From Dasypus novemcinctus (taxonomy: Eukaryota; Chordata; Mammalia; Cingulata; Dasypodidae), in assembly GCF_030445035.2 (NCBI RefSeq), contig NC_080673.1:191127216-191191215 (forward strand): a stretch of DNA of 64,000 bases, written 5' to 3'. This document shows, in pieces, positions 44,641-57,212 of the stretch. A model generated the notes under the pieces. The model had not been told where the DNA came from and made no database searches. It saw only the letters and a program-made list of their open reading frames with translations. Positions within the stretch are counted from its first letter, which is position 1; the number at the start of each line of letters is the position of its first letter. The position numbers were made by a program, and so were the translations under genes.

Positions 44641-46989
44641 AAGTCTGTAAAATCTTTAGTCTCAATGGATAAAAAAAATGAAGACTTGTGCTTGATTTAC
44701 AAAAGATAATTTTTAGAAAATTAGAACTACCCCAAAATAGAATGTATCTGCTCTAAGGGTGATATTCAAAAAGAGACTAGAAAGCTGCCTGTTAAATAAG
44801 CCTTAGTTCCAGGGTGCATGACCAACTCCCACTCTTGCTCTTTCTTTTTCATTCTTGTATTTGGTACTTTGAACCTCTGCCCTGTCCTCCATGTTCTTGG
44901 CCACCAACTGTCCTACATCCTTGCTTCTTTCTTTGAACTTGACCTACTGTTTTGGCTTTCCTAGATCCTTGGAATAATGATTTTTGTTCTTTAGAAATTG
45001 AAGACAAAAATCAATAGCAAAGAACAGCTCTAAGCAGTAAATTACATAGCTGCTTTATCATCACTCATGGACCACTTCATATGTTGCCCTCATTAGGAAG
45101 AGTTATCAGGTTCTATTCCTTTTCCAGAACTCCTATTATACATGGAAATACATTTCTAACTAATACCTTTATTCATATGAAAATCCCTTCACATCCATAA
45201 GAAATGTTTGGGAATATCACTATAGCAAATAATTTCTTCTAGAAAAGTGAAATACAGTGGAAAAATTTCAAGACTCTACAAAACAGAAATAAAATAATTT
45301 ACAAAGTTATTAACATAAATTGTGACTAAAATAAGCTCTATACTGCATATGTCTTACAAAAATGGCAAAGGATTACATATCATGGACTTCCAGGGTCACT
45401 CAGAAATAGTCAAAAAGACAAATATTAAAGCCACTAATGTTAAGATTTTCTCTCCTTGGAACCTTTTTCAGGAGATGCATTTTTATACCTCCATGCCATG
45501 CTTTTTTAGATTATCAGATAGTACCATATGTACCTATAACTAGATTATAAACCATTTACTTGATGATTATGCCTGCCTGCTCTTCTAAATCTAATAACTC
45601 AGCACTTCAACAGATTTATAATGTATCAACAATCTGCTCAGATGAGGCTTGGAAGTGTGCTGGCCTCCAACAGAACACTGGCCTTCACACTTGTTGCTGG
45701 AGACAAAGACAAAGATTTTTCTAGTCTTCTTCATAAGAATTAAATACAGACAGTTGCAGGGGAAAAAAAGGCCCAGGTCAATTCTGTTGAAAGGAAACTC
45801 TATGAATATTTAAATGTCCTTGGTCATATTTTTCAAATGTGAATAATTTACATGTCCATATAAATATTCCTTCTCCATTTTGATCCAATTCTATTTGTTT
45901 CAGAAAACATTTATATTCATATGTCAGTGTATATGGAGTGATTTATTTGTAAAAAAATGTCATTACATTTACAGCTTTCTGCACTTATAAAATGAAGTGT
46001 TTTTAAGAGAAGGCAGCTTGTCTACATTCATATGCAACTCTGTTACATCAAAGATCCTTTATTTCAAAAACACACAAATTCCCAAACCTCTTTGGTGACT
46101 ATCAGAAAAACAAGGTTATAGCTGGACACAAATTATCAGAGACTCTCCAATTTAGGCACAAGTGATTGATAAAATCAATCCAAATTGAAATCCAAATATT
46201 TCATTAACCTATTCTATTCTTAACTGAGACTCATGATTTTCTAAAAGGGACATGCTTGAGAACTGCACATTGTGCATAATAAATGATTTTGTGAAACTAT
46301 TAAACAATACACTCATTGCATGCATAATGAATCAATTGTGCCTTTAGTTTGGGCCCCCAGTTGCCCCTGACCCCAAGAGCTGGTCCACTTGCTCTCTGCT
46401 TATTGCATGTTAGTGTCCCACTGCTGCCCATTTATCCAAAGTCCTCTTGTCCTTGACTTTTCTCTTGTAGACTGCAGTGCATGCATTCACTCTGTGTTTA
46501 TTACCTAAAAGCAATGCTTTTATTACATTGCTCAGACTTTCTTACTCCAAGTACTGGTTCTTAGAAGCTCACATTCCCTTTCTTCTCTCACCACTGGGGG
46601 TTGCACAGTTTTTCTCTATTGTTTAGTCTTTGCACTGCATGTCACTGCATCAATATTTGCATAAGGCCAGGATTCAACTGAAAGGGAACAGACCACAAAA
46701 GTGAATCTTAAATGGCATCATTTTTGTGAAACCTTTCAGCCACCCTCCCTTATTAGCCCAGCAAGGGCATAGTCCACTGAAATGCCCTCTCTCTTATCTC
46801 ACTCTGTCAGTTCCTATTCCTCCTTCAAGATCCAGTTAGTCTAAACTGGTTGAATGCTCTTAAAAACTTCCTGTCTAATGACTCTTGGGGATAAGCCTCC
46901 CTAGCAACGAGGAATTACCACCAAGCATTGACTTGTGATGCATCTAGAAAAAGATATTGAATAAAAGAGGAAAATGGTAAAGACAAATG
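44641..46989. other. unassigned sequence
   Basis: No gene or clear repeat over 2.3 kb. A weak L2-like block (ctcactctgtcagttcctat, tccttcaagatccagttagt) lies at about 46797-46845. Confidence 0.4.
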
Positions 46990-48005
46990 AGTTTATATGA
47001 CTAAAAGACTTCAAAATGAGTCAGGAGGTCATCAGAGAGATCATGCTTACGGACGTCTCCGCAGGATCTCAGAGACAGCCGAAGTAAATACAGCCCCAGG
47101 TAATGGTACTCCTGAGGGTTCCAGAGACACCCAGGTGCGACAGTCATGGCAGATGGCTCCAGATTTTGGTGACTTGCCAGTGGGCCCTACTTTGGAATTT
47201 GTGCTCCTGAGTGTGATGGAATTGGACTCAGATGTGACTTCTCTACACATGCCTCTTCTGTCCCTTTTATTGAACCTGTGGTTGGTGCTGGAGTTGGTGT
47301 ATGCCCAGGAGACTTGAATCTCTGGGCTGTCCATGTGCCAGCTGGGCCCTGAGCCTCAGCGGTGTTGTAGCACCTACTCTCCAGTTTGTTGGACTTACCC
47401 AGGTCAGTTGACAGGGAGGCGAGGATGGACAATCATCACACCAAGGAACCAAGAGAGTCTATGCTACGGGCACAAGAGTCCCATCCACCAGCCATGTGGG
47501 TTTGAAGCCCCCTCTCAGTTGACATTCCAGGGCCCTCAAGATAGAAGAATAAAATGTGGATTAGAGTGGACTTACTGGTATTCTACAAAAGAATTATTGT
47601 GACTCCAGGAGTGGAAGAAATTATATCATAGACGTGGAGACAGTGGCCACGGGAGCTGCTGAATGCAGGGAAAGGGAAAAGGAGGTGTGATATGGAGCAT
47701 TTTGGGGACTTGGAGTTTTCTTGAATGATATTGCAGGGACAGATGCAGGACATTATATATTCTGCCATAACTTACTGAATGTACTGGGAGAGAGTGTAAA
47801 CTATAATGTAAACTATAATCCATGCTGTGCAAGCGATGCTCCAAAATGTACTCATCAAATGCAATGAATGTAGCACACCAATGAAAGAAGTTGTTGATGT
47901 GTGAAAAGTGGGAGTGTGGGTAGTGGGGTATATGGGAACCTCTATATTTTTTTATGTAAAATTTTCTGTGATCTATATATCTTTTAAAAATAAATTTAAA
48001 ATACA
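46990..48005 (+). mobile_element. 5'-truncated xenarthran L1 3' end
   Basis: The same 3' end as 25494-26275, but longer at the 5' side: agagagatcatgcttacgga, gtgacttgccagtgggccct, then gaacctgtggttggtgctgg, gccagctgggccctgagcct, gatattgcagggacagatgc and tatttttttatgtaaaattt with an A-rich tail. The overlapping 106-, 95- and 126-codon frames are L1 3' UTR, not ORF1 or ORF2. No clear target duplication is visible. Confidence 0.8.
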
Positions 48006-49514
48006 TTATTTAAAAAATAAGTAAATAAAGCTAGATATTAGAGGGAGGCCAAATTAAAACGGTTCCCTGGCCAAATAACAAAGTAAACATTGTTATTTTA
48101 GCAATTTTTGGAAATTCAGATCTAAATTAGAATATTAAAAGCCCTAGTTATTGTTGAATAATCTATTTAAGTAAAAATAAAAAACTCCCTGTCTAGATCA
48201 CACAGGCAAGGCCACAGGCCCTTTAAAAAAAGCACCTCAGGGCATCTCCTGCTTTTTATTCCTGTCGCACTTAATTTGCTTTGGGGATCTCTAGATTCCA
48301 CCTTACAACTGATTTTCTCCCTGTCCAGATCCATTAAATTTACACTTTGGTAGTTATCAACTTGCTTTCATGTCTCATAGCCAGACCAACCCAAGTTCCT
48401 TTCACCTGCCACCTTTAAAGAAACACAAAAACACCATCCTTACTTCCCCCTGGTTCAATTTCATTTCAGGTTCATAACTTTGAGTCTTTACCTGACTCCA
48501 AACCTTTCATTCCAAGTCCATGGATTTCCATCCCTGAGCCTTCATGCTGGGACTCACAATATACTCCTTGGTAGAAGAATGTCAGATTTCACAGATAATC
48601 ATTGCTTTGGCTTGTATCTTCAGTTCCCTGAATCAGGTGTGCATCAGGTTGAATCTCTCTGCCCTGGTCTTGGTCCCTCAGAATTCAGTATCTTCACTTA
48701 CTTGCCTTTGCAAGTTGTAGTCCATATGGCAGGAGGAAGGGATTCTGGGTCATTTTTATTTTCTTTCTTGATTCAATTATTTTTGTAATGATAGTTTGTA
48801 TGCTATAAGAACTTCGAATCAATGAACTAAGGCCAGACTCCTTTAAAAAGAAAGGAAAGTCAAAGGGAGCAACAAGGTCCCATAGACTTCATATATTGCC
48901 ATTCCAGAAAACAGCTTGAGACCACAATGGCTACATAACTCCTCTCACATGGCACAAGAAATTTATATCCATTTGAAAATATATAAAACACGTCCCAAAG
49001 CAATAAGAATTATGTGCAAATTATACAGTCTGAAATAAAGGTATTGATTACCAAGCCAGCTTCCAACTGCAGGCAAAATGTCTGCAGCTTAATGATTCTT
49101 ATTTTTCCCCAACTGTCATCAACTCCTTTAATTTTCTTCCACCTTTAACTTTCATTTTTATACAAAAAGTAAAAATTATATTACTCTTCAGTCAATACAG
49201 GGGTCATTACTTGAAACTCAGCCAACAATTCTAACAACTTTGAACTTGCATCTCATAAAAAAAAATTACCAGCACAGTGAGCTAGTTCCCTAGGTAACCA
49301 AGACTCCACTTCAAAAATGGACTGGATAGTCAAAAGAAAACTTAACACACACACACTTAAAGAAACAAAAAGCAATTTTGCTTCATTTGCTAAAATAGAT
49401 TTGACCAAGTGTTTTTACATGGTGGCAGATGGTAACTACATTAATATTTATGTTGGACATGGCAAAAAAGGCTCAGAGGAAGAGGCCTTTACATTGGAGA
49501 TTCAGGTAAAAATC
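48006..49514. other. unassigned sequence
   Basis: No recognisable repeat or gene. A 102-codon plus frame (48480-48788) has no known domain, and a 76-codon frame (49317-49547) runs into a MIR. Confidence 0.4.
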
Positions 49515-49734
49515 AACTTTTCAGCATGGTATGAGCACAGGCTCTAGAAATCTGAGTTTGAATCCATGTTCTACCACCCCACAGCTGGGGCAAATCACTT
49601 ACGTTCCCTGGACACTTACCTTGGGCAAGTCACATATGTTCCCCAAACCTCAGTTTCCCCATCAATTAAAGCTAAAGTATAAAACTGCAATGGGGATTAC
49701 ATGAGATCATTCTTGTGAATCCAAATTATAGCTA
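49515..49734 (+). repeat. MIR SINE, sense
   Basis: Order typical of MIR: gagcacaggctctagaaatc, tgagtttgaatccatgttct, cttgggcaagtcacatatgt, cctcagtttccccatcaatt, gggattacatgagatcattc. Confidence 0.75.
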
Positions 49735-49940
49735 CCATTTCCATGGACCCACTGTTGTCCAGGCATGTATAACCATGCAGTGAGGTAAGTATTGGCACCT
49801 CCATGTTACAGACAAAAACTAAGATACTGAGAGTTTAAATTACTTGTCCAAGTTTATACAAATAATAAATGGCGGGCATGAAAATCAAACTCAGGACTGT
49901 TAGAACTGAGAGTCCATGCTCTGGACCACTCCACATTGTC
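49735..49940 (-). repeat. MIR SINE, antisense, apparently nested
   Basis: Antisense MIR: tgaggtaagtattggcacct, ccatgttacagacaaaaact, aaattacttgtccaagttta, catgaaaatcaaactcagga. The text after it, atggtagacactcaataatg at 49965-49984, fits the missing 3' end of the sense MIR at 49515-49734. Confidence 0.7.
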
Positions 49941-50000
49941 ATACTGTAGGACATTACCTGAATTATGGTAGACACTCAATAATGCTTCTTATTATTATTT
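49941..50000 (+). repeat. MIR 3' end, continuation
   Basis: Sense MIR tail text (atggtagacactcaataatg, then cttattattattt) that completes the MIR at 49515-49734. Confidence 0.55.
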
Positions 50001-50488
50001 AATATAGTAAATACAAAGGGTATTTGAGGGCTACCAAATTGCACAACTCGGGGCGGGGAGGGGGAGGGCAGTCACATCAGAGTCTGTATGAATGACACCC
50101 CTGAGAAGGTGTGCGGTACACAGCCAGTACTTCTATAAACAGTGGCCACTGCTTTTCCTGGGTCATTGTAATCAAGAAAGTAGGGATGGAAATAGATTTA
50201 AAGAAAGATTTCTGTTTTTCTTGGCATATGATATTTTGGCCTCCCAGCATCTTCTGAAGGGCTTTGACAGTCTGAGGAAAGTCCTACATTATGACCTCCT
50301 CTCCAAGTAGAATTCAAAACTCCTTTTTTTCTAGCCCTACATGTTTAAATAGTTTGAGTCTGAGCCTGTGGCCTGGATTAAGCCAATCAAACTCGTCTAC
50401 ATTTCATTTCAAACAAGAGCAATGTAAAGCACTGAACCTGACTCTCTCACTGCTGACCTGACAACCTAATTTTGTCAATTTTCACTTT
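50001..50488. other. unassigned sequence
   Basis: A short G-rich tract (50048-50068) is present. No repeat or gene recognised. Confidence 0.4.
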
Positions 50489-50502
50489 CTCCATTTCTTT
50501 AT
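50489..50502. repeat. target-site duplication, left copy
   Basis: ctccatttctttat is exactly repeated at 50924-50937 and flanks the SINE. Confidence 0.92.
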
Positions 50503-50923
50503 TTTTTTTTAAGATTTATTTATTTATTTATTTCTCTCCTCTTCCCCCTCCCCCGCCCCAGTTGTCTGTTCTCTGTGTTTATTTGCCGCGTGTTCTTTTT
50601 GTCCACTTCTGTTGTTGTCAGCGGCACGGGAATCTGTGTTTCTTTTTGTTGCGTCACCTTGCTGTGTCAGCTCTCCGCGTGTGTGCAGCGCCATTCCTGG
50701 GCAGGCTGCACTTTCCTTCGCGCTGGGCCGCTCTCCTTACGGGTGCACTCCTTGCGCGTGGGGCTCCCTTACGTGGGGGACACCCCTGCGTGGCAGGGCA
50801 CTCCTTGCGCGCATCAGCACTGCGCATGGGCCAGCTGCACACGGGTCAAGGAGGCCCAGGGTTTGAACCGCCGACCTCCCATGTGGTAGACGGACGCCCT
50901 AACCACTGGGCCAAGTCCACCGC
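50503..50923 (-). mobile_element. DAS-III-type tRNA-derived SINE, well preserved
   Basis: Minus-strand copy with a tRNA-like head at the right (B-box-like ggtttgaaccgccgacctcc in plus orientation), an intact body and an (aaat)n tail at 50512-50533. Perfect 14-bp target duplications flank it. It retains many CpGs (gcgtggcagggc, ttgcgcgcatcag), so it is one of the youngest insertions in the window. The 155-, 104- and 84-codon frames over it are repeat-derived. Confidence 0.95.
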
Positions 50924-50937
50924 CTCCATTTCTTTAT

Positions 50938-51984
50938 GACACAGTCTTCCTCCAGACCAGATATCCAGGCCTCAGTTTGGACCACCAAAGTAACCTCCCA
51001 AAGTTTTCTAAACAAAGACTCTCCCCTTACTAAGAGAACTCTTGGGTCAGCTGTCAAGATGACAGTTATTTCCATCCATATTTATGTAACATATTTGGCC
51101 AAATGTATGGCACATAAGAAGTGTGAAAGAAATATTAGCTTCCTTTATGCCTGCCCTACGCATCCTATTTCCGCAGATAGAACTCCTCAAAAACAGGGAG
51201 TGGATATACCCAGTGTAACTACAGTACCAACACAAGGAAGTTCATGTTTGTTGATACTGATAATGGCTTGGTAGTGGTGGTGGTGGGAGGGACCCAGAAA
51301 CACAAAGATGAGGCACTGATTTAAAAAAAAAAAAAAAGTGTCCATAACCACATCTGCCTAAATGTTGCATTTCATTTTACAAGTAATCCTATAAAGAAGC
51401 AATAACAAAATCAAACTAGCAACTTTTGTTAATCCTCTTTTCCCTTCTAATCATGCATTTTGGTTTTTAATTTAATCCATCAAATAGCAGAGCATTCTTT
51501 TTTTATCTTGAACTATTTTCCTTTGTTCAACTATCTCTTCTCTTTCATTAAAATCCCTACCTGGGCATTTCCAAAGGCCCTCAGCATGTAAATTAATTCC
51601 TATGGGCACAAGCACAATCATCAGGTAACACAGGAGTGAGAATATTACCTGTCTTGGGTATCAGGAGTTGCCCAGGCCAACCTAGCTGTAACCATTATTT
51701 ATATAGACACGCTTAACCCTTTCTACTCTCTCAGGGGCCTCAGTGACTTCATGATTCTTAAAGCATGTGACACCGTGACCGTAGATGACCAACCTCCCAC
51801 CCTATTTCCAACTCTGCAGCCAAACCTGGTTGGCCTCCACCGTAACATGTAAAAACCATCAGATCCCTCCTACCCACGTTGACTATTTGCCCTGGCAGAA
51901 CCTAACCTTTTCAGTTCCAGTGAAACTCTCATCCTTCTCTGTGAATCTTGTCCTCTCTCCATGAGTCTTGCTCTCTCTCCTCCA
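50938..51984. other. unassigned sequence
   Basis: Nothing recognised apart from a 15-A run at 51322-51336 that could end an unidentified retroposed piece. A 112-codon frame (50936-51274) has no known domain. Confidence 0.4.
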
Positions 51985-52165
51985 GCACCAGCACAGACTA
52001 ACAGAATGAATTTTGTAATTCTTGAGCCTCTATGAATGTTAATTTCCTTATCTGCAATATGCAATAAGAGAAGGAGGATACCTACTTCAGAATTGTTTTC
52101 AGGATTAAAAGAGATAAGGTATGTAAAGTACCTGGCACTGTGCCTGGTACATAACAAAGTGCAAT
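51985..52165 (+). repeat. MIR SINE
   Basis: Sense MIR: atgaatgttaatttccttat, ctgcaatatgcaataagaga, ggattaaaagagataaggta, tgtaaagtacctggcactgt. Confidence 0.6.
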
Positions 52166-54389
52166 GGAAATGATTCCTTCCCTCTAGCCCCTAATGCTCT
52201 CCCCTGAACTCCTCTACTACAATACTTCATTTCCTCTTCCACCCAGCGAGAACCTTTTATTTAAATAATTCATTCAATTCTTAATAAATACCAAATTTGT
52301 CAAATACTGTTCTATGAAATTGGGATGCATACAAAAAAAAAAAATACACTCAGGGTTTGTCCCCCAAAATGCACAGTATAGTAGGGGCAGTAAATATTTG
52401 AAATTAAACATAATCACACTACAATGTACTGTCTACTATAAACAGGTGACATATAAAGAATATAATGAAAGCCTCAGCCAAAAGATACTTAAGCTGGGTA
52501 TTAAGTAATTTGTAGGACTTTATCATGAGCATACAGTGAAAAAGTAACTCAGGCAGAGGGAAGAAAAATTGTCCTAAAGAAATAATTCATCATAGGGAGG
52601 AAAAACCTGTAGGCATATTTAGACTTGTTGCAGTATTAACTATCATTATCAAGAATATATTTTTTAAAGCAAAAAATCGGGGTACACTAATACAAAGGAA
52701 ATTACAGGGACAATGGAACAAAGTATTTAGAAAACCTAGAATATGGAGTTGCTGTTTCTAGAAAAGCAAAATAAATGAGCAAAAACATAATTATCAAAAA
52801 AATAGGGAAACTTAAATAAGCAGTCACTAACCAACTCAAGGCAATGTTATATAGATTTTAATAATGGTAATAATGGAGAAAATGTGGATTCAATTTTTAA
52901 ATAATATAAAATTGATCCTTTTGATTATAAGCATGTAAAAAACATTAATGTGTGAACAAAGATATTAAAGGAATATTTATAATATAATGGTTGCTATTAG
53001 AGTGTTAATTCTGGTTGTTTTATAAAAATCTTCTTGAAAATCCTTTTATAATAATTTGCCATTTTTAAAAAAAAGGGATGAGGTGTTTATATTCAGGAAA
53101 TGCTTTTATATTTTCAAAATTACTTCAGGTTGTTTTTCAGCTTAATTTATAACAACCTTCTTATTTCCACTGAAAACAGCAAACCAGAAGCACCAAGTAA
53201 AGTACTTAAGCAAATAGCCTCACCGGGTTAATTTCCAGTGTCCTGTGGCCTCCACCTTCCCTCATCACCTCCAAAACTCAAACTGCTCCCATCTGGAAAA
53301 GGCGTGGCAGTTTGCACTCAGAGTATGGTAAATTTTACATTTACACCACAAAGCAATTAATTGGTTATGATATAACTTCAGTGGCATCAGTGAGAATGTA
53401 TTTATTTGGATACAAAAGGGATTCTACTAATTCTTGCCTTTTCAAGACAAGAAGATAAGAAAGATCTTCACTAGCCATACAATATCTAACATGAAATTAG
53501 TTACCAAGCCAATGTGAAAAGAGAAAGAAGGAAAAATCAAAGGTTACAAAACAGGAGCATATTAATTTCTTGTGTTTTTCTGTTTTTATTTCCTAACCTT
53601 TACAATCATGGGTGCTTTATCTTCTATTTTAATGTGTTTAAAGGATCCATTTTTTGTTCATTAACTGGTTATTATGTAATTTTATTTTCTCAAATTATAA
53701 AATTAATACACATTTTTAAGATAACATCAAATTAATTAAGATCCATAGGAATATCACACATCCAATTTTAAAGAAGCAAACTAATTTCATATTATTTATT
53801 ACTGTCATTTAAGTGTGATAGGCATATACATTTTGTTAAATTTAATAAATGTAACAAACTGCTACACACAGTAAAATAATTATTTTGTTCAATAATCAGG
53901 ACTTTTTTAAAAACTGCATTGAATACCACAGTTTCTTGTTCACTGGAATTATTAATCTTGAAAGGTCAGCTATAAATATCTTTTCCTGATATCTTTGTGA
54001 CTGGATAAAACTCAGCATCTGCCTAATGAGGACGGTGCTTGTCAGGCTTGATTTTCATTCTGCGGCAATAGGTGATCGGCAACTGGAAATACATTTCCTA
54101 GAGCTACTCAGCAACGGGAGCCCAAACCTTTCCTACAAGCCTGCTAGTGTGGAAAGCTAGCATGGGAAGCAGCGAGCTTCCTGAATCTTTAGAGATGCTT
54201 GGAGGGATGTAATATGGTACAAGCTTCTCCCACATGCATAACTAAATTACATCTAAACAGCACATTACTGTTTATTAAACACTTTTACACACTCCATAGA
54301 TGCTGGAGCAACCTCAGAATGTCCAATAACAAGGCCACTCAACTTCCGGAGAGCTAGAGATGGGATTTTCCCATCCCGCCTCCTGGGCA
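52166..54389. other. unassigned AT-rich sequence
   Basis: 52290-52450 recalls the head of the old repeat at 2467-2755. The rest, including a comparatively GC-richer, CpG-containing stretch at about 54020-54200, is unassigned. I see no gene. Confidence 0.4.
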
Positions 54390-54555
54390 AGGATGAGTTC
54401 AGAGTCTACTGCTTTTCATTCTTGGGCAAGTCACTTAATACCTCTGTCCCTCAGCTTTCTCATCTGTAAAACAGGACCAATAGGAGCCCTGATTGTCTAG
54501 GTTTTTGATGAGTATTAATTAATGCGCTTAAAGCTCTTAGCCCTTGCGCAAGGCT
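54390..54555 (+). repeat. MIR SINE
   Basis: Sense MIR: cttgggcaagtcacttaata, cctctgtccctcagctttct, catctgtaaaacaggaccaa. Confidence 0.75.
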
Positions 54556-54614
54556 GGGATCCTAATTCTAGCTGTTGGAATTGCTCTGCTACAGATTTAG
54601 CTCTCAGAATTGTT

Positions 54615-54910
54615 CTTGCAAGAGGCAATGTAGTGTGGTGGTTAGAGACCTTGAGAACTCAAGCTAAGTCTATCTAGGTTCAAACCCCAGCAATGCCAGC
54701 TAAAAGCCACGTGACTCTGGATAGGTTACTTAACCTGTCTCTATCATTTCCTTCCTGGAAAATGAAAACAATGATTTTTAAAAAATAAAACCTACCTTAA
54801 ATGGTTGTCAAGATTAAATGAGTCATACATATGGAATACTTAAAATAGTGCCTAGAGTATAGAAAGCACTTAATAAATATTAATTGTAATCTATTGTCAT
54901 TATAATTTTA
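54615..54910 (+). repeat. MIR SINE, nearly complete
   Basis: Sense MIR from the 5' end: gcaatgtagtgtggtggtta, gagaccttgagaactcaagc, ccacgtgactctggataggt, ggttgtcaagattaaatgag, aaagcacttaataaatatta. Confidence 0.85.
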
Positions 54911-56084
54911 TTAATTTCTACCACCTTTCCCCAAGTTCCTGACACTGAATCTATTTTAAAACAGTTGAGCATCTATTATGTGTAAATTCAGACAATACAT
55001 ATAAAGAAAGCTAGGCTTTCTGCCTTGGTAGGGGAGGTAATAGTCTAATTCATTAGCTGGGACATAAATCTATAAATAATGATACAAGGCATCAGATTCT
55101 AACTCCATGAAGGATAAGGACAACAGATAAGACTACCATCCAGAGGAGTACACTACGTCAAAAACTTTACATTTCACTCTTTGGGAACATGTTTGTTAGT
55201 TCAGGGATGACCAAAGAACCAAGAGAAAATAAAAGTGACATGTGGTCCCATGACTCCAAAATTTCAAGAATGAGTAAATTTTTTAAAAAAATCAAGGTGG
55301 ATGAGATAAGCCTTATTTTGTCAGGTTGAGACATTAACAAAATTAACTAATCTTACTCCATAATTTCTTAAAAGAAAGAATATTTTAATGCCAAAAATAA
55401 GTAAATGGACGTAATCTCAGAATAAATAATCATTCCCAAAAAGAAAACAATAATTTTTAAGGGTGTGCATGCATTACATTCATGTGCACATAAAACATTC
55501 CCTTTGTTTCTCACTTATTTTTAGGTTGATGAAAAAATCTATTCAAATTTTAAGGAAGATGAGTTCATAGACCAGCATTTGAAAATTTTGGTGTAAAGTA
55601 TCTGCAGAGTGTAACAGCTGTGGACCAAATCTACACTGGCAGAGAAAAGCAAAGAATTGGTCTTAGTCCGATAATTCTTACCAAGATGGTTAGCTTCAAT
55701 TACTGAATTAATTTCCTTCCTAGCCAGCCTTTCCGAAAGTCTGCTTCCATTCCCTACTTCTGTTTGCTGGGAATAAAAAACTTTTGTAGCTTGCACATAC
55801 CAGTGGAACATGAGTCACAACGGGTTAAGCTGAAAATCATAAGCCAGGCCAGTAAATGGAGATGGATTGCTAGTGTTCCTAGAAAGAACAGCTCAGTTTT
55901 CCAGATTTCCTCAGGAAGGAGCTCTACAAAGTGGCTTATTTAATTTTGCAGACAGAAGCAGGTAGCATGAATCTAGCAGGAAACAGAGACCCCAAGGGAA
56001 TAGTTAGGGGATGCTTACAGGGAAGCATTTTTTAATTTTGCTTAAATAACTATTTCTAGCAAAGTACAAGTTTATATAGAGAGG
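54911..56084. other. unassigned sequence
   Basis: 54955-55100 resembles the head of the old repeat at 2467-2755 (gcatctattatgtgtaaatt). Otherwise no gene or repeat is recognised. The 90-codon minus frame at 55539-55811 has no known domain. Confidence 0.4.
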
Positions 56085-56285
56085 AAAGAGCTCAGGCTTT
56101 CAATCCCTCATCGATCACTTACTAGTGACGTCTTGAACAACCCTCAAAACCTTTCAGAGCCTCTGTTTTCTCATCTACAAACTGGGAGAGAAGATAATAT
56201 CCACTTTGCAAGGTTGAAGGCTAAATTGTAAAAATTTCTAATGTATATAAATTGCCTGGCCATTACGAGGTGTTCAGGATGGGCA
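56085..56285 (+). repeat. MIR SINE
   Basis: Sense MIR: ggaaagagctcaggctttca, ctctgttttctcatctacaa, actgggagagaagataatat, aattgcctggccattacgag. Confidence 0.7.
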
Positions 56286-56709
56286 ACCCTTATAACTATG
56301 GTGAGAAGGTTTGCTCAAATGAAGACTGCAAGGGTTTTTTATTTATGTAGCAAACATTTATTGGGTCCTTACAGAGTAAGGCAAAGCCTTGAATCAGTGA
56401 GAACAATAGCCTAATATGCTTGGATAGAGTCTACACTGAAAAACATAGGTCTGCTCTGTGGTGAGACCATGGACAGAGCGAGCAAATGCCTTAAGAGGAA
56501 GCCCAGACAAGAAAGTGCTTGAATTCAAAAAGATGAGCAGAACACATTTGGTGGAGAAGGGAGGGAAGCTGGAGGAACTGGAGGAACAAAGGCATGGAAA
56601 TACGAAAACCCCTGGTGTGTTTAGGGGGCCATGGGTAATCACTTTCTAGAGACCCCAAAAAACTTCATTTGTCATACATATTTAAATAGGATGTCCATGC
56701 CATTTTATC
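56286..56709. other. unassigned sequence
   Basis: No repeat recognised. The overlapping frames at 56394-56649 have no known domain. Confidence 0.4.
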
Positions 56710-56714
56710 ATAGT
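56710..56714. repeat. 5-bp target duplication of solo LTR, left
   Basis: atagt here equals atagt at 57213-57217, directly outside the two LTR ends. Confidence 0.88.
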
Positions 56715-57212
56715 TGTCTTAATTAGCCAAAGGGGTGCTGATGCAAAATACCAGAAACTAGTTGGTTTTCATAAAGGATATTATTTGAGGTCGGAGCTTA
56801 CAGATACCAGGCCATAAAGCATAAATTACTTCCCTCACTAAAGTCTATTTGGAGCAAGATGGCTGCCGATGGCTGTAAGGGTTCAGGTTTCCTGGGTTCC
56901 TATGTTCCTAGGGCTTACTTTTCTCTGGGTTCAAGTTTCCTTTCTTCCAGAGGCTTGCTTCTCTTTCCTCTGTGTGCTGATTTCCCAGGGCTCCAGCTTA
57001 AGTCTTCATCATCAAACTCCAACATCAAAACTCCAACATTAGAAACACTCAACTCTATTCTTTGCCATGCCTTTTATCTGTGAGTTCCCACGTACAAAAG
57101 TGTGGGGACTCAACTCCCTAACCATAACTCAGTCATGCCCAGGTACAGATCAGATTATAAGCATAATCCAATATTTCTTTTTGGAATTCATCAATAATAT
57201 TAAACTGTTACA
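56715..57212 (-). repeat. xenarthran-type solo LTR with perfect target duplication
   Basis: Starts tgtcttaattagccaaaggg and ends attaaactgttaca, the TG...CA form of an LTR. On the minus strand the AATAA-type polyadenylation region and a ctttataaa-like block lie near the left end. It shares both ends with the 638-bp copy at 33296-33933. Exact 5-bp target duplications flank it. A solo LTR, with no gag, pol or env text near it. Confidence 0.9.

Noticed and set aside
47626..48006. 126-codon minus frame
   Set aside because: It is antisense to the L1 3' end at 46990-48005, and a counterpart (25886-26125) exists in the other copy.
50472..50939. 155-codon frame (and 104- and 84-codon overlaps)
   Set aside because: They coincide exactly with the DAS SINE at 50503-50923. 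Equivalent frames appear over every other DAS copy (4012-4417, 14453-14901, 29488-29898).
56715..57212. Endogenous retrovirus with coding regions
   Set aside because: Only solo LTRs were found here and at 11532-12613, 28231-28722, 33296-33933 and 36145-36600. No gag, pol or env-like frame lies beside any of them.
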